Below, in pieces: positions 1 through 8,362 of a DNA stretch of 64,000 nt. The DNA comes from JBHEBG01 sp046557915. Its GTDB lineage: Bacteria; Bacteroidota; Bacteroidia; Flavobacteriales; Flavobacteriaceae. The translations under genes were made by a program, and so were the position numbers. The DNA lies in the NCBI RefSeq assembly GCF_046557915.1, contig NZ_JBHEBG010000001.1, positions 1,674,001-1,738,000 of the forward strand, read 5' to 3'. The stretch's first letter is position 1; each line of letters begins with the position of its first letter. The notes under the pieces were generated by a model that did no database searches, had not been told where the DNA came from, and saw only the letters and a program-made list of their open reading frames with translations.

Positions 1-882
1 AACAGTACCATGTCTAGTACCTTCCGGGAAATTAACTTTATCTGAAATATTATCCCATTGTTTTAAATCTGAAGAACTAACCGCTCCCATTTTCTTTTCA
101 GTATACATATCAAAATATACAATCCATTTGTCATCGATTTTTATGGCAGTTGGTCCTTCTACCCAATTGGGACTTATAGGCTCGGAAGCTTCAGAGTAGC
201 TGTCTGTGAGAGTCTTACTGGTTGCAATTCGAATATTTTTTTCAATCTTAGGAAGTTTTGTTTCATTTTTTAAAAACATTATATACGTTTCATCCTCCTT
301 TTGTAAAGTAGCATCAATTACGTTAAAACCCTTGTTGTATAACATTTTTGTTTCATTAAAATCAATAAAATCTTTAGTAGTAGTGTAATACATTCTGTGG
401 TTTCTTCCATTTCCATTAGAATCATCTGTTTCGGGAAATCTGCCTGGGATTGTGGTAGCCCAACATATTAAATATAGCTCAGATGCTTCATCATAAAACA
501 ATTCTGGTGCCCAACAGTTTACAGCATTTGGCTCATTATGCATAACAGGAATATATTTCTGTTCAGACCAATCAATCAAATTTGTTGAACTGGCATATCC
601 AATTCCTCTTTCATTCCAACTTACTGTCCATACCATGTGGAATTTATTGTCGCCTCCTTTTATAATACATGGGTCTCTCATCAGCTTGTCCTGACCAATT
701 TTTGGCTTTAAGAATGATTTATTGTTATTAAGTGCCTCCCAATTTAGACCATCTTTACTTGAAGCCAAGTGTAAGCCGTCTTCGCCATTTCCTTTAAAAT
801 ATGAAAATAAATATATTTCAGATTCTTTTTTTGAACAACTTAACGAGGTGAGTAGAAGAAGTATTGATAGTATTTTTCTCAT
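1..882 (-). CDS. GH43-like glycoside hydrolase lipoprotein (3' end cut by window)
   Basis: The first 294 codons are readable and run off the left edge. A lipoprotein signal ends at Cys16 (TSLSC). The rest reads as a five-bladed beta-propeller glycosidase of the GH43 type: an RDP motif with Asp70 as probable catalytic base, a WAPE segment near residue 125, VIDAT with Asp190 as the probable pKa-modulating Asp, and WVEGP with Glu242 as probable general acid. The family cleaves arabinan, xylan or galactan side chains; the substrate here cannot be told. The start is the ATG at 882, only about 25 bp from the cassette boundary at site 1, so the gene looks like cargo of the array. Confidence 0.8.
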   Translation of the reverse strand, partial: MRKILSILLLLTSLSCSKKESEIYLFSYFKGNGEDGLHLASSKDGLNWEALNNNKSFLKPKIGQDKLMRDPCIIKGGDNKFHMVWTVSWNERGIGYASSTNLIDWSEQKYIPVMHNEPNAVNCWAPELFYDEASELYLICWATTIPGRFPETDDSNGNGRNHRMYYTTTKDFIDFNETKMLYNKGFNVIDATLQKEDETYIMFLKNETKLPKIEKNIRIATSKTLTDSYSEASEPISPNWVEGPTAIKIDDKWIVYFDMYTEKKMGAVSSSDLKQWDNISDKVNFPEGTRHGTV

Positions 883-904
883 GGGTTTTTTGTATTATTG
901 TTAC

Positions 905-1043
905 ATAACGGTGGGGCTATGAGTAGTTGTGTGTCTCAGCAACTAAATTGGCAAATACAAACCGAATATAATCCTGATAACTATCGGGACGAAAGGATTT
1001 TCAGGGTAGGCGAGAACAAGCAATTACTTATAGCCATTATTAG
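905..1043 (-). repeat. attC-like cassette site 1
   Basis: Imperfect hairpin between the GH43 gene and an empty cassette. The left arm (ATAACGGTGGGGCTATGAGT) pairs with the right arm read in reverse (CTAATAATGGCTATAAGTAA), leaving unpaired extra bases after AACG. The middle holds the palindrome CCTGATAACTATCGGGA, a form of a dispersed repeat also seen at sites 3 and 4 and beside tRNA-Gly. Confidence 0.6.
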
Positions 1044-1382
1044 CACAAGTTATTAATTTTGTTTTGGATTTGTTTGAATTTATACTTATGCTTAACAAAT
1101 GTGTCCTAGCAGGGCAAAATGTTACCCAACTATCGGCATTATCTGAACATTAACAGTTATATTTTTCGTTATACAAGCATTGAGCTATCATAAATATATC
1201 AAGAGCCATTCTATTGATCACAAATCAGCTATGATCACATATATCGTGTTATGTCCTTTTTTGTTAGTTCGATTAGTTAAGTCAAATCCCCTAATTCGAA
1301 CGCTAGGAAAATAAAATCGAGTTAGATTTCCGTTTTTCAATTCAAACTCAGGTACAGAAATTCCGTTTGTCAGAATTGTGCC
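1044..1382. other. cassette interval without an intact gene
   Basis: About 340 bp bounded by ATTAGCACAA on the left and TTGTGCCTAAC on the right, which are near-complementary like the ends of the other cassettes. The minus-strand frame can be read from roughly 1383 to 1218 (it includes FYFPSVRIRGFDLTN) but has no start codon inside the cassette; its only ATGs fall in the neighbouring hairpin. It may be a truncated or decayed cassette gene, a non-coding cassette, or an RNA. I recognise no function. Confidence 0.45.
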
Positions 1383-1569
1383 TAACGGTTTAACCATGAG
1401 CATTATTGCAGCAAACTGGCGTTTGCTTTCCGCGAGCACATCGCGAAATCTTTTTATTTTGTTTTATCTTTTTGTTATGAAGTCGAACCAAAAGATTTTG
1501 CGGACATCACAAAAATATACAAACCTTTCGTTTGGGCTCAAAGCCCGTATTGTTTATGGGTTTTGTTGT
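1380..1569 (-). repeat. attC-like cassette site 2 (long type)
   Basis: About 190 bp. The left arm (CTAACGGTTTAACCATGAGC) is complementary to the right arm (TTGTTTATGGGTTTTGTTG) except for an unpaired GGTT-like spacer. An internal hairpin GCAAAC..GTTTGC follows the left arm. It shares the long layout (sub-hairpin, T-rich stretch, AGATTTTGCGG-like block) with sites 7 and 10. In minus orientation its 3' core GTTAGGC fits the integron R' consensus GTTRRRY. Confidence 0.6.
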
Positions 1570-1578
1570 AAAACGTTT

Positions 1579-2136
1579 TTATTTCTTTTTAAAATCAAAT
1601 CCTAAATTGAGTTGTAACATAATTGGCCAGATATTTCCATTTCCATTGGTGTCAAAATAGTATTGAGGTCCAATATCAAATAGTAGATGGAAATTCTTTC
1701 CGTATTTTCTTTGGATTCCCCATGTTGGTCCAATTGCGAAATCAAATTCAGAAGTCCGATTCACGTTTTCAGCGACGGAGTTCCCACGAGTTACAAATCT
1801 TAATGAAACAAAGTTTCCAGAATTATTTTCAGTAGTTCTATTTTTTCCGTTTCGTTTGTTCAAATTATAGAACCACTTTTCTTGCACATCCAAAAAAGGA
1901 CTGATTATGTATATAAATCCATTGCCGCCGAAAGTCAAATCAGGGTATCCGCCACCATATCCAATTCCAATTCCAGCAGAGAATGTAGAATAAGCCCCCG
2001 TTGGTAGTTCCAATTCAACGCCTGGGTTTAGGAAATTCACTCTCCAGATTTTCTCTGTTGTAATGTTGTTTTTTTCTTGGGCATACGTTAATGTAATTAA
2101 AAGTCCAAATAGCACGGTCAGTAGGTTTTTTTTCAT
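1579..2136 (-). CDS. secreted beta-barrel-like hypothetical protein
   Basis: 185 residues with a signal peptide (hydrophobic residues 4-18, cleavage near YAQ-E). The mature part is rich in Gly, aromatic and alternating hydrophobic residues (IGIGYGGGYPDL, LLFDIGPQYYF) and ends in a strand-like LNLGFDF, suggesting a small outer-membrane beta-barrel. I recognise no family. It is a single-gene cassette: GTTGTAAAACG just past the stop is the reverse complement of CGTTTTACAAC-type sequence beyond the start (GTTTTACAAC at 2206-2215). The ATG start gives a good signal peptide. Confidence 0.65.
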   Translation of the reverse strand: MKKNLLTVLFGLLITLTYAQEKNNITTEKIWRVNFLNPGVELELPTGAYSTFSAGIGIGYGGGYPDLTFGGNGFIYIISPFLDVQEKWFYNLNKRNGKNRTTENNSGNFVSLRFVTRGNSVAENVNRTSEFDFAIGPTWGIQRKYGKNFHLLFDIGPQYYFDTNGNGNIWPIMLQLNLGFDFKKK

Positions 2137-2210
2137 TCTATTATATCTTTAATTTTCAAATATTGTCTAGAAGTCAATCAAGAATTATACCGTTTTTTGG
2201 AAGGTGTTTT

Positions 2211-2351
2211 ACAACGGTCTCGGCTATGAGTAGTTGCGTGGGTTAGCACTTATTTTTGCAAGTACACACCAAGTAGAATCCCGATAGCTATCGGGACGCT
2301 AGGATTTTCAGAAGTAGGCGAGAACAAGCACTTATTTTTACACATTGTTGG
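2211..2351 (-). repeat. attC-like cassette site 3
   Basis: The left boundary is ACAACGGTCTCGGCTATGAG and the right is TTTTTACACATTGTTGG. The left arm pairs better with the right arm of site 1 (CTTATAGCC) than with its own, so the site looks like a mosaic. It contains the perfect palindrome CCCGATAGCTATCGGG followed by ACGCTAGGATTTTC, closely matching site 1. Confidence 0.55.
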
Positions 2352-2616
2352 CAAACGTTTTTTGTCATTCAACAAAATTCATTTTTAAATGTGCTTAACC
2401 CTTTTGATGAACTATTTATATCTTATTTAAAGTTCTATTTGCATATCGGAAGAGACAAAACTGGAATAATGTTATAGCATCATTGAATTGTTTTTTTAGT
2501 TTATGAAGTTTTTAAGGCAAAACATCCAATTCTGATTATATTTTAAAACTAATAATAAAAATGTAATAGAAAGTTAAAAGATTCGTTTTAACAAAGTCCA
2601 AACAAATCACCATCTT
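2352..2616. other. 265-bp leader of the reversed cassette gene
   Basis: AT-rich non-coding DNA between site 3 and the plus-strand gene at 2617. It is much longer than the leaders of the minus-strand cassette genes (mostly 15-45 bp; 80-112 bp in three cases), so it could hold the gene's own promoter. I see no convincing TAnnTTTG element and no ORF. Confidence 0.4.
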
Positions 2617-3645
2617 ATGAAAAAAGTTCTGCTACTCATTTTATTATGCACCGGTTTTATTAGTCATTCGCAAATCTCATTTGGTCCAAAACATTACGGT
2701 AAACCAGGTAAACTTGATAAGGAAATCCTTGAGAATTTTAAAAAAACAACAACCATTTTTGTCTTTTCAAATGTTTATGAAAAAGATATTTATGAAAATA
2801 TTTTAAAAGACTCCTGGGACGTTACATCATACAAAATTGTGGCCCAACAAGATTTTAATCCATTTGATTATCAAGAGAATTATTCTTTTGCTCAAGTAGG
2901 GGGTTTTAAGTCCATTAAAACCACTAAAATGGGTTCAATTGTAACGAGGTTGTATACCTATTTTGACATTTTTTTATATGATTTTGAATCTATAAATAAG
3001 AAAGCAGCTAAATTAAACCCAAAGAAGTTGAAGAAAAAGATTGATGATATTTTTACTGAAAACAAAGTTAGAATTGCCCGTTTTAATCTGTTTGCTGATA
3101 GCGACTTTGTTAATACAGTAGTCCGCAAATCGATGGACGAAATTTCTAGTTCTCTCTTTAATGATGATATTTTCCACAACTATACTCCTGGAATGCTGAA
3201 GAATTACTTTCAAAAGCTAAACCAGTTAATTTCAGATGGGGAAGTTTATTGGATGTATGAGGAAAATGATTACACAAAAGAAATCTTGGAACTTCAATCG
3301 AATTTACTTTATATTCCAAACTATTTTAAAATTAAGACAAATGCATTTACGGCAGGGGAAAGTGAATCAGGCGATGATTATGTTAAAAGTCTTTATGACA
3401 CTTATGTATATGATTATAAGTTCATTGATATGGATAATCTTGATGACAAAATTCTCAAAGAAGAAAAGATTTACTATTTGAGATATGTTAGATTAAATGC
3501 TGAAAAATTTATCGAAATTGTGAATTCAAGAACAGGAGAAGTTATTTATCGAAACTACATTACCGGATTATCTTATAACATTAAGCCAAAGCACTTAAAA
3601 GAACTTAATAAAACAATTTCAAAGGCAATAAAAAAGAATGGGTAG
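2617..3645 (+). CDS. secreted hypothetical protein, reversed relative to the array
   Basis: 342 residues with a signal peptide (MKKVLLLILLCTGFISHSQ). The mature protein is polar, Lys/Asp/Tyr-rich and has no membrane segment, so it is probably periplasmic or secreted. No family recognised. It is the only gene on the plus strand in the array. The cassette ends still agree with the others: GTTGGCAAAC at 2347 is near-complementary to GTTTGCCAC at 3713, so the gene sits backwards inside a normal cassette instead of the cassette being inverted. A 265-bp leader precedes it. Confidence 0.65.
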   Translation: MKKVLLLILLCTGFISHSQISFGPKHYGKPGKLDKEILENFKKTTTIFVFSNVYEKDIYENILKDSWDVTSYKIVAQQDFNPFDYQENYSFAQVGGFKSIKTTKMGSIVTRLYTYFDIFLYDFESINKKAAKLNPKKLKKKIDDIFTENKVRIARFNLFADSDFVNTVVRKSMDEISSSLFNDDIFHNYTPGMLKNYFQKLNQLISDGEVYWMYEENDYTKEILELQSNLLYIPNYFKIKTNAFTAGESESGDDYVKSLYDTYVYDYKFIDMDNLDDKILKEEKIYYLRYVRLNAEKFIEIVNSRTGEVIYRNYITGLSYNIKPKHLKELNKTISKAIKKNG

Positions 3646-3716
3646 CAGTTCTAAACCTACTTTTTCTTTCTACAGATAATAACTTATATGTTGTGGAGTG
3701 TTTGAAGGAAATGTTT

Positions 3717-3853
3717 GCCACGTGTTTGTGTATGGTTAGTTGCGTAGGCTAGGACTAAGTTAGCAAATACAAACCGAATAGAATCCCAATAGCTATCTGG
3801 ACACGAGGACTTTCGTAAGTAGGCTTACACTGGCAATGAATTATACACGTTGT
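3717..3853 (-). repeat. attC-like cassette site 4
   Basis: The left core is worn (GCCACGTGT where others have AACGGT). The arm TTTGTGTATGGTTAGTTGCG pairs with the right arm CAATGAATTATACACG. It contains a decayed palindrome (CCCAATAGCTATCTGG). From GAGGACTTTCG to past the right core it is nearly identical to site 8. Confidence 0.6.
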
Positions 3854-3865
3854 CGGCAAACGTTT

Positions 3866-4774
3866 TTATTTTTCTATTTCATAAAAGTTCCAAATTTCAT
3901 CAAACATAGATTCTAATTCTGCCGAAGAAAAGTCTCCATGTTTTTTACCTTTTATTTTGACCAATTTGTTTTTAATTCCGTTAGCTTGTAATTCCTCATG
4001 GAATGAAATTGCTTGTTCAATTTCGACATTTACATCTTTATCTCCATGTAGACTTATTATCGGAGGAGTTGTGTTTTGCGAAATATGGTTTATTGGAGAA
4101 GTGATTTCTAAATATCGATTTTTATCGCCACTCCATTTATCCATTATCAATTCCGTATAAGATTCATCATTCCAAAATTTTATTGCATTTTCCATCTTAG
4201 TAATTCCATACCAATTTATAATTCCATTGATTTTACTTTTTCTCCTATGGACTTTATTCGCACCTAATTCAGGTTCATTTGTCATTCCAGCTAACAAAGC
4301 TAAATGCCCTCCAGCCGATTCCCCTGATAAATATATTTGACTGGTATCAAATTTATAAGTTGAGGCATTATCATCGACCCAATTAATTGCGTCAATGCAG
4401 TCATTTAAACATCCAATCAAATTTGTTTCTTGTAGCAATCGATATTCAACATTTACAACACACCAGCCTTTTTCAAGATAAGGGAGTAATCCTAAGAATC
4501 TTGAAGTTCTATCTCCACTCATCCAACCTCCACCATGGAAATAAATTAGAGTTGGTTTATTGTGTTCTGATATCTTTTCCCAAGGCTCTTTTCCCAATTT
4601 TTCTGCAGGATAATAAATGTCTAATTGTAGTTCCAATGAATCTATTTTTTTGTAAGTAACATTTGATGTTATGGAAATACTCTCCATGATTTTATAAATT
4701 CTTTCCATTTTATTATTTCCGTTGCACGATATTATCAGCATTATTAAAACTGTAATACAAATTATTCGTTTCAT
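3866..4774 (-). CDS. alpha/beta hydrolase (esterase-like) lipoprotein
   Basis: 302 residues from the ATG at 4774; a TTG eight codons upstream would start inside the cassette core and is unlikely. A lipoprotein signal ends at Cys17 (LIISC). It is an alpha/beta hydrolase of the BD-FAE/carboxylesterase type: oxyanion-hole HGGGW at 80-84, nucleophile elbow GESAGG with Ser153, HGDKD with Asp247, and His279 in KKHGD. It probably hydrolyses ester bonds outside the inner membrane; the substrate is unknown. It is a single-gene cassette, whose end cores GTTGTCGGC and GCCGCCAAC pair with one mismatch. Confidence 0.82.
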   Translation of the reverse strand: MKRIICITVLIMLIISCNGNNKMERIYKIMESISITSNVTYKKIDSLELQLDIYYPAEKLGKEPWEKISEHNKPTLIYFHGGGWMSGDRTSRFLGLLPYLEKGWCVVNVEYRLLQETNLIGCLNDCIDAINWVDDNASTYKFDTSQIYLSGESAGGHLALLAGMTNEPELGANKVHRRKSKINGIINWYGITKMENAIKFWNDESYTELIMDKWSGDKNRYLEITSPINHISQNTTPPIISLHGDKDVNVEIEQAISFHEELQANGIKNKLVKIKGKKHGDFSSAELESMFDEIWNFYEIEK

Positions 4775-4794
4775 TTTTGTTTTTTTAATTGCCG

Positions 4795-4922
4795 CCAACG
4801 GTTTGCCTAAGGTTCGTTGCTGTGATTCGTCCGAAGGACAATCTAGCCGAACCTAAAGTTAGCTTTTTGCGCGTGATTTCCATTTAGGAAATCCGCAAGC
4901 AATGAATTTTAGGCTTTGTTGC
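4795..4922 (-). repeat. attC-like cassette site 5
   Basis: 128-bp hairpin. The arm AACGGTTTGCCTAAGGTTCG pairs with AATTTTAGGCTTTGTT at the right end with GGTT left unpaired. Internal hairpins: GTCC..GGAC and GATTTCC..GGAAATC. Bases 4799-4920 appear identical to 8367-8488 in site 9. Confidence 0.65.
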
Positions 4923-4931
4923 AATGCGTTT

Positions 4932-5357
4932 TTAAGTTTTGAAAATGTCCAGTCCTTTAATCCAAAAGATTTCGCTTTCAAAAAACTTTAGTTTAGTCTT
5001 TATTATTCTGTCTGTTTTGTCCCGAGAAGGTTTTGTGACAAATCTTGCTTTAGAACCGCTAAAGTCCAGAGTATGTTTTTCGTCTAAGTCCTTTTCCTTA
5101 TTCGTAATGAACGAAACGACCTTGCCATCTACATTCCAAGTCCCTTTTCCGTACGTATGTACTATTGGCGGAATCCCATTTTGATTATTGGTATAAGAGT
5201 GAAATCCGAATGTTCCGTCCGAATTAAGATTTAATCTGTACTCAATTTGGTGCTTTTCGTTTCCAAGTTCAAGAAAGTATTCCCCAATTATTTTGTCTGA
5301 CTGAGAAAATGAGGTCAAGGTGCTAACTAGGAATATGGCCGAGAGTATTTTTTTCAT
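4932..5357 (-). CDS. small secreted hypothetical protein
   Basis: 141 residues with a signal peptide (MKKILSAIFLVSTLTSFSQ). The mature part reads as short beta-strands (IIGEYFLELG, YRLNLNSDGTFGFHSY, GKGTWNVDGKVVSF), reminiscent of lipocalin-like or NlpE-like small barrels in which a 'G.W...G..v.f' strand pattern recurs. This is a fold guess only. It is a single-gene cassette: GTTGCAATGC after the stop and GCATTACAAC before the start are complementary with one mismatch. Confidence 0.6.
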   Translation of the reverse strand: MKKILSAIFLVSTLTSFSQSDKIIGEYFLELGNEKHQIEYRLNLNSDGTFGFHSYTNNQNGIPPIVHTYGKGTWNVDGKVVSFITNKEKDLDEKHTLDFSGSKARFVTKPSRDKTDRIIKTKLKFFESEIFWIKGLDIFKT

Positions 5358-5377
5358 TTTGTTAGATTAAATGCATT

Positions 5378-5504
5378 ACAACGGTTTGTGTATGAGTTGT
5401 TGCGGTTAAAAGTGCGATTCACTTTCCGCCGTTGCGGAAAGATAATTAACTCGCGTGAATTCCGATGAAGGAATTCCGTAGCAATTAATTATACACGTTG
5501 TTGT
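5378..5504 (-). repeat. attC-like cassette site 6
   Basis: 127-bp hairpin. ACAACGGTTTGTGTATGAG on the left pairs with TTAATTATACACGTTGTTG on the right. Inner hairpins CTTTCCGC..GCGGAAAG and GAATTCC..GGAATTC. The right half closely resembles site 12. The stop codon of the 5489-5920 gene lies inside the right arm. Confidence 0.62.
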
Positions 5505-5920
5505 AGTGCGTTTTTTCTCCAGCTCTTTAATTTTAAATTTAGTTTAAATGCTCCAAGAATTACTCCCGAAAAAACTAATAGTACTGTCAGCTTGTAATAT
5601 TCTTGGTTTGAAAATGATTCTGTAATAATTATAACTGAAGCCAAAACACAGGCAATAGGTATAAAATAGGACATTACCATAATACCCTTGAAAGCAAGAT
5701 TTTGTACTGTTGAATTGTCTTTAACCCAATTCAGTTGTTTTAATGGTACAATACTAATCAGATGATAAAACATATGAAAACCAATATTCATAACTAAAAC
5801 AATTCCAAATTTGTCTTGAACTAATAAGTTATCAATCGGTATTAAAATCAAAATTAGACTTACTGCAATTAGAAAATATGCAATCAGTTTATAAAGATTA
5901 TGTAGTTTCTTTTCTGTCAA
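5489..5920 (-). CDS. four-helix membrane protein, unknown function
   Basis: 143 residues with four hydrophobic segments at about 8-30, 37-58, 75-100 and 108-128, so an inner-membrane protein. No family recognised. The last residues (ALQQRV) and the stop codon are encoded by the right arm of hairpin site 6; the coding frame has run into the repeat and uses its TAA. It is the second gene of a two-gene cassette, starting 5 bp after the stop of the 128-residue gene, so the two are probably co-translated. Confidence 0.6.
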   Translation of the reverse strand: MTEKKLHNLYKLIAYFLIAVSLILILIPIDNLLVQDKFGIVLVMNIGFHMFYHLISIVPLKQLNWVKDNSTVQNLAFKGIMVMSYFIPIACVLASVIIITESFSNQEYYKLTVLLVFSGVILGAFKLNLKLKSWRKNALQQRV

Positions 5921-5925
5921 GGTAA

Positions 5926-6312
5926 TTAATTAAGTTTCTTATTTTCTAATTCCGCAAATCTTTGCTTGTCTGTCATTTCTATTTCAGTCAGTTCAAAGCG
6001 ATTTTTGTCTAAAACATCAAAATCAACTAGGCTTAAATAAAGCTCCACAACATTTTTGTCTATCATTATTTTTCCACCACCAACCCAATGTCTATCAGTT
6101 CCGTTTTTCTTTATTCCAGAAACCCAATATTCATCTCCATTTTCTATATCAAAGTAATTTCCTGCAATTCCTTTAGCATTTGAGTTTTTAAGTGCTTTTC
6201 CATTAAAATACACAGTCCTTCCAGATTTTGAAAATTCAGCCATTCCAATCCAAGCTGGCCCATTATCTCCAAATCCGCTTTTCAATTCGATGTATTTTAA
6301 TTCAGGTTTCAT
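5926..6312 (-). CDS. small conserved-looking protein, unknown function
   Basis: 128 residues, no signal peptide, cytoplasmic. The sequence (KYIELKSGFGDNGPAWIG, GGKALK-like segment, DIENGDEYWVSGIKKNG, GGGKIMIDKNVVELY) resembles a group of roughly 100-residue bacterial proteins that I recall as uncharacterised and sometimes mislabelled as isoprenoid enzymes. I assign no function. It is the first gene of a two-gene cassette: GTTGTAGTGC and GCACTACAAC at the two cassette ends match perfectly. The start is the ATG at 6312, 22 bp from the boundary. Confidence 0.6.
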   Translation of the reverse strand: MKPELKYIELKSGFGDNGPAWIGMAEFSKSGRTVYFNGKALKNSNAKGIAGNYFDIENGDEYWVSGIKKNGTDRHWVGGGKIMIDKNVVELYLSLVDFDVLDKNRFELTEIEMTDKQRFAELENKKLN

Positions 6313-6329
6313 TTTTTCTCAAATGCACT

Positions 6330-6524
6330 ACAACGGTTCGGCTATGGCAAGTAGGGCAGGCAAGGAAACTTTTCGTTTCCGTCTGGTCTTCGAGCCAGAG
6401 CTTTTTGTTTTGTAATTATTTTTATTTTTTAATTGCCAAATCCAAAAGATTTGGCGGACTCAACAATTACGCCCAAGCCTTTAAATATTTCACTTTATGC
6501 CCTATTTGCTATAGGTATTGTTAG
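6330..6524 (-). repeat. attC-like cassette site 7 (long type)
   Basis: 195 bp. The left arm CGGCTATGGCAAGTAGGGCA pairs over about 20 bases with the right arm TGCCCTATTTGCTATAGGT. Inner hairpins GGAAAC..GTTTCC and CCAAATC..GATTTGG. The right core GTTAGCTG contains the stop codon of the next gene. Confidence 0.65.
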
Positions 6525-7216
6525 CTGTAGTTATTTTCCAGTCCAAGTTTTACCAATAGGTTGCTAAATCCATTCCACTCGCAACTTTCGTCAATTAGTT
6601 CCATATTTTCAGAACTGTCCAAAATCGTTAAATTATAAGTGTCCGTAGTTGTACAATATCCAGTCGGAACCTGCCGAAGTTCAATTTCGAATTCTCTGAT
6701 TAATTTGATTTGGTTAGTAGAAAGTACTATTTCAGTTTTGTCTAGTTTTGCTAAATATTGGTCCTCTTTCCGGATTATTTCCAGACCTAATTCTTCTGAA
6801 TGAAAACAACCAAACGTGAAAAAGCCGATTTTTAATTTTTCATTCGGTTTTAATTGGTCTATAAATAAGTTATTGTTTGCTAAATCATAATCTATTTTGT
6901 CAATGCAAAGTTCAATTTCTTGGGTTTTACTATTAACTTCAAATTCAACGATTTCTAGACGTTCATAAATTGAATTGAACTTTACACTATATTTTCCAAA
7001 AGATAAATCTTTCAATTTTACTTCTCCGCTAAATTCGAGCGTATCACTTCGAACCTTCAAATCGTTTTTGAATAATTGAAATGGTAAAACTATAAAATCA
7101 TTATTGGGATATTTACAATATTTTCCAGTAACAGTTAATTCTCCAGTTTCCAGCTTTTTGTCCGATTGACAACCGAAAATGAAAGTCATAACTAGGAAGG
7201 TTACAAAATATCTCAT
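6521..7216 (-). CDS. hypothetical lipoprotein
   Basis: 231 residues with a lipoprotein signal (MRYFVTFLVMTFIFGC, Cys16). The mature part has beta-rich segments, a possible Ig-like start (KLETGELTVTGKYCKYP) and five further Cys. No family recognised. Cassette ends GTTAGCTGTA and TACAGCTAAC are perfectly complementary. The TAA stop is formed by the cassette core itself (TACAGCTAAC read as Tyr-Ser-stop), so gene and recombination-site-like sequence overlap. Confidence 0.65.
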   Translation of the reverse strand: MRYFVTFLVMTFIFGCQSDKKLETGELTVTGKYCKYPNNDFIVLPFQLFKNDLKVRSDTLEFSGEVKLKDLSFGKYSVKFNSIYERLEIVEFEVNSKTQEIELCIDKIDYDLANNNLFIDQLKPNEKLKIGFFTFGCFHSEELGLEIIRKEDQYLAKLDKTEIVLSTNQIKLIREFEIELRQVPTGYCTTTDTYNLTILDSSENMELIDESCEWNGFSNLLVKLGLENNYS

Positions 7217-7234
7217 TTGTTTTTTATAATTACA

Positions 7235-7360
7235 GCTAACGGTCTGGTGTATGATTTCGTTGCGTGTTTAAGCACTAAAGTTAGCAAATATATCACAGAT
7301 AGAAAGTCTGCGAGGACTTTCGTAAGTAGGCTTACACTGGCAATGAATTATACACGTTGT
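7235..7360 (-). repeat. attC-like cassette site 8
   Basis: 126-bp hairpin. GCTAACGGTCTGGTGTATGA pairs with AATGAATTATACACGTTGT. From GAGGACTTTCG to the right core and beyond it matches site 4 almost exactly, whereas the left arm is different. Confidence 0.62.
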
Positions 7361-7379
7361 CGGCAAACGTTTTTATTTT

Positions 7380-8255
7380 TTAATAACTTAATTCAATTCC
7401 GATTCCTAAACTTAATTCATTAAAGTCATTGACTTTATAATATTTTAGAAATCCATAAATTCCTTTGTACTGTTTTTTAATTTCAGCGTGGTATTCGCTC
7501 AAGTTTTTATAAATCGTCGTTTTCGCAGATACAGACATTAAAAATGGTTGTCCAATCCAAGTTCCAAGTCCTAATGTTGGTCCAATGGAATTTATATTTT
7601 CGTTTTCCGACGTTTTATTAAAGTCAATAGTGCTTAAGCCAACTATCGCACTAAAACGATTAAAATTAAGACTTGTTTCAACTGAATATGCAGTTAATTC
7701 TATATTATTATCATACTCCAAGTTTCTCAATGAGGAATTGATGTCAGCGTTAAAATCACAAATGACAAAAAGATGATGAAAATTCAAGTAAGCATTAAGA
7801 AACTTATTTTCTTTTAGGTTGGTTTGGTAACTAATTCCAGTTTTAATTGTTGGCCAATTATAATTTGGTGTAAAGGAAAAGTGAATTAATCCACCAACAG
7901 GATTATTAACAATTCCGCTATTTAAATAAATTCCAATATGACGTTTGTCAAACCAATCAATATTACAATCTTCTTTTAAGAATACTTCAATTTTTCTTTC
8001 TGTTTCTAATTTATATTCTAAAGTTTGAAAACCTAAAAATGAAAATGAAAGTATGTTTAGAGAGTCTGGAACAGAAATTTTGAAATATCCGTCAAAGTCA
8101 GTTTGGGTTCCGATTTTTGTTCCTTTAATTACAACATTTACTCCTGGAAGTGGTGATTTGTCACTTTTTACTTTTACAATTCCGCTATACTCTTTTGGTT
8201 GACAAAATGTAATTCCGCTTGTAAATAAAAATAGTAGAAGTAATGCTTTTTTCAA
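7380..8255 (-). CDS. carboxypeptidase-regulatory-domain protein with barrel-like C-terminus
   Basis: 291 residues. A signal peptide (to about residue 18) is followed by a carboxypeptidase-D regulatory-like beta-sandwich at about 22-95 (YSGIVKVKSDKSPLPGVNVVIKGT, DFDGYFKISVPD, FSFLGFQT), the domain found at the N-terminus of SusC-type and DUF5686 proteins. The remainder is aromatic and beta-rich, possibly a short outer-membrane barrel. Unlike the other cassettes the ends do not match (GTTGTCGGC on the left, GCATTACAAC on the right), which suggests a hybrid cassette. Confidence 0.7.
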   Translation of the reverse strand: MKKALLLLFLFTSGITFCQPKEYSGIVKVKSDKSPLPGVNVVIKGTKIGTQTDFDGYFKISVPDSLNILSFSFLGFQTLEYKLETERKIEVFLKEDCNIDWFDKRHIGIYLNSGIVNNPVGGLIHFSFTPNYNWPTIKTGISYQTNLKENKFLNAYLNFHHLFVICDFNADINSSLRNLEYDNNIELTAYSVETSLNFNRFSAIVGLSTIDFNKTSENENINSIGPTLGLGTWIGQPFLMSVSAKTTIYKNLSEYHAEIKKQYKGIYGFLKYYKVNDFNELSLGIGIELSY

Positions 8256-8362
8256 AATCGGTCAGTTTAATTTGAGTTCAATTTATATCAGATTTTTATT
8301 TTGAAAAAGTCATATTGAGTGAAACTATATTTTGGTTTAGTAAATGTGCTCTCAAATGCATT

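Noticed and set aside
1218..1439. 73-residue minus-strand ORF in the empty cassette
   Set aside because: Its only start codons lie in the hairpin of site 2; no start within the cassette and no recognisable domain.
3866..4798. TTG start giving an extra MAAIKKTK on the esterase
   Set aside because: The TTG is part of the cassette core; the ATG eight codons later gives a proper lipoprotein signal.
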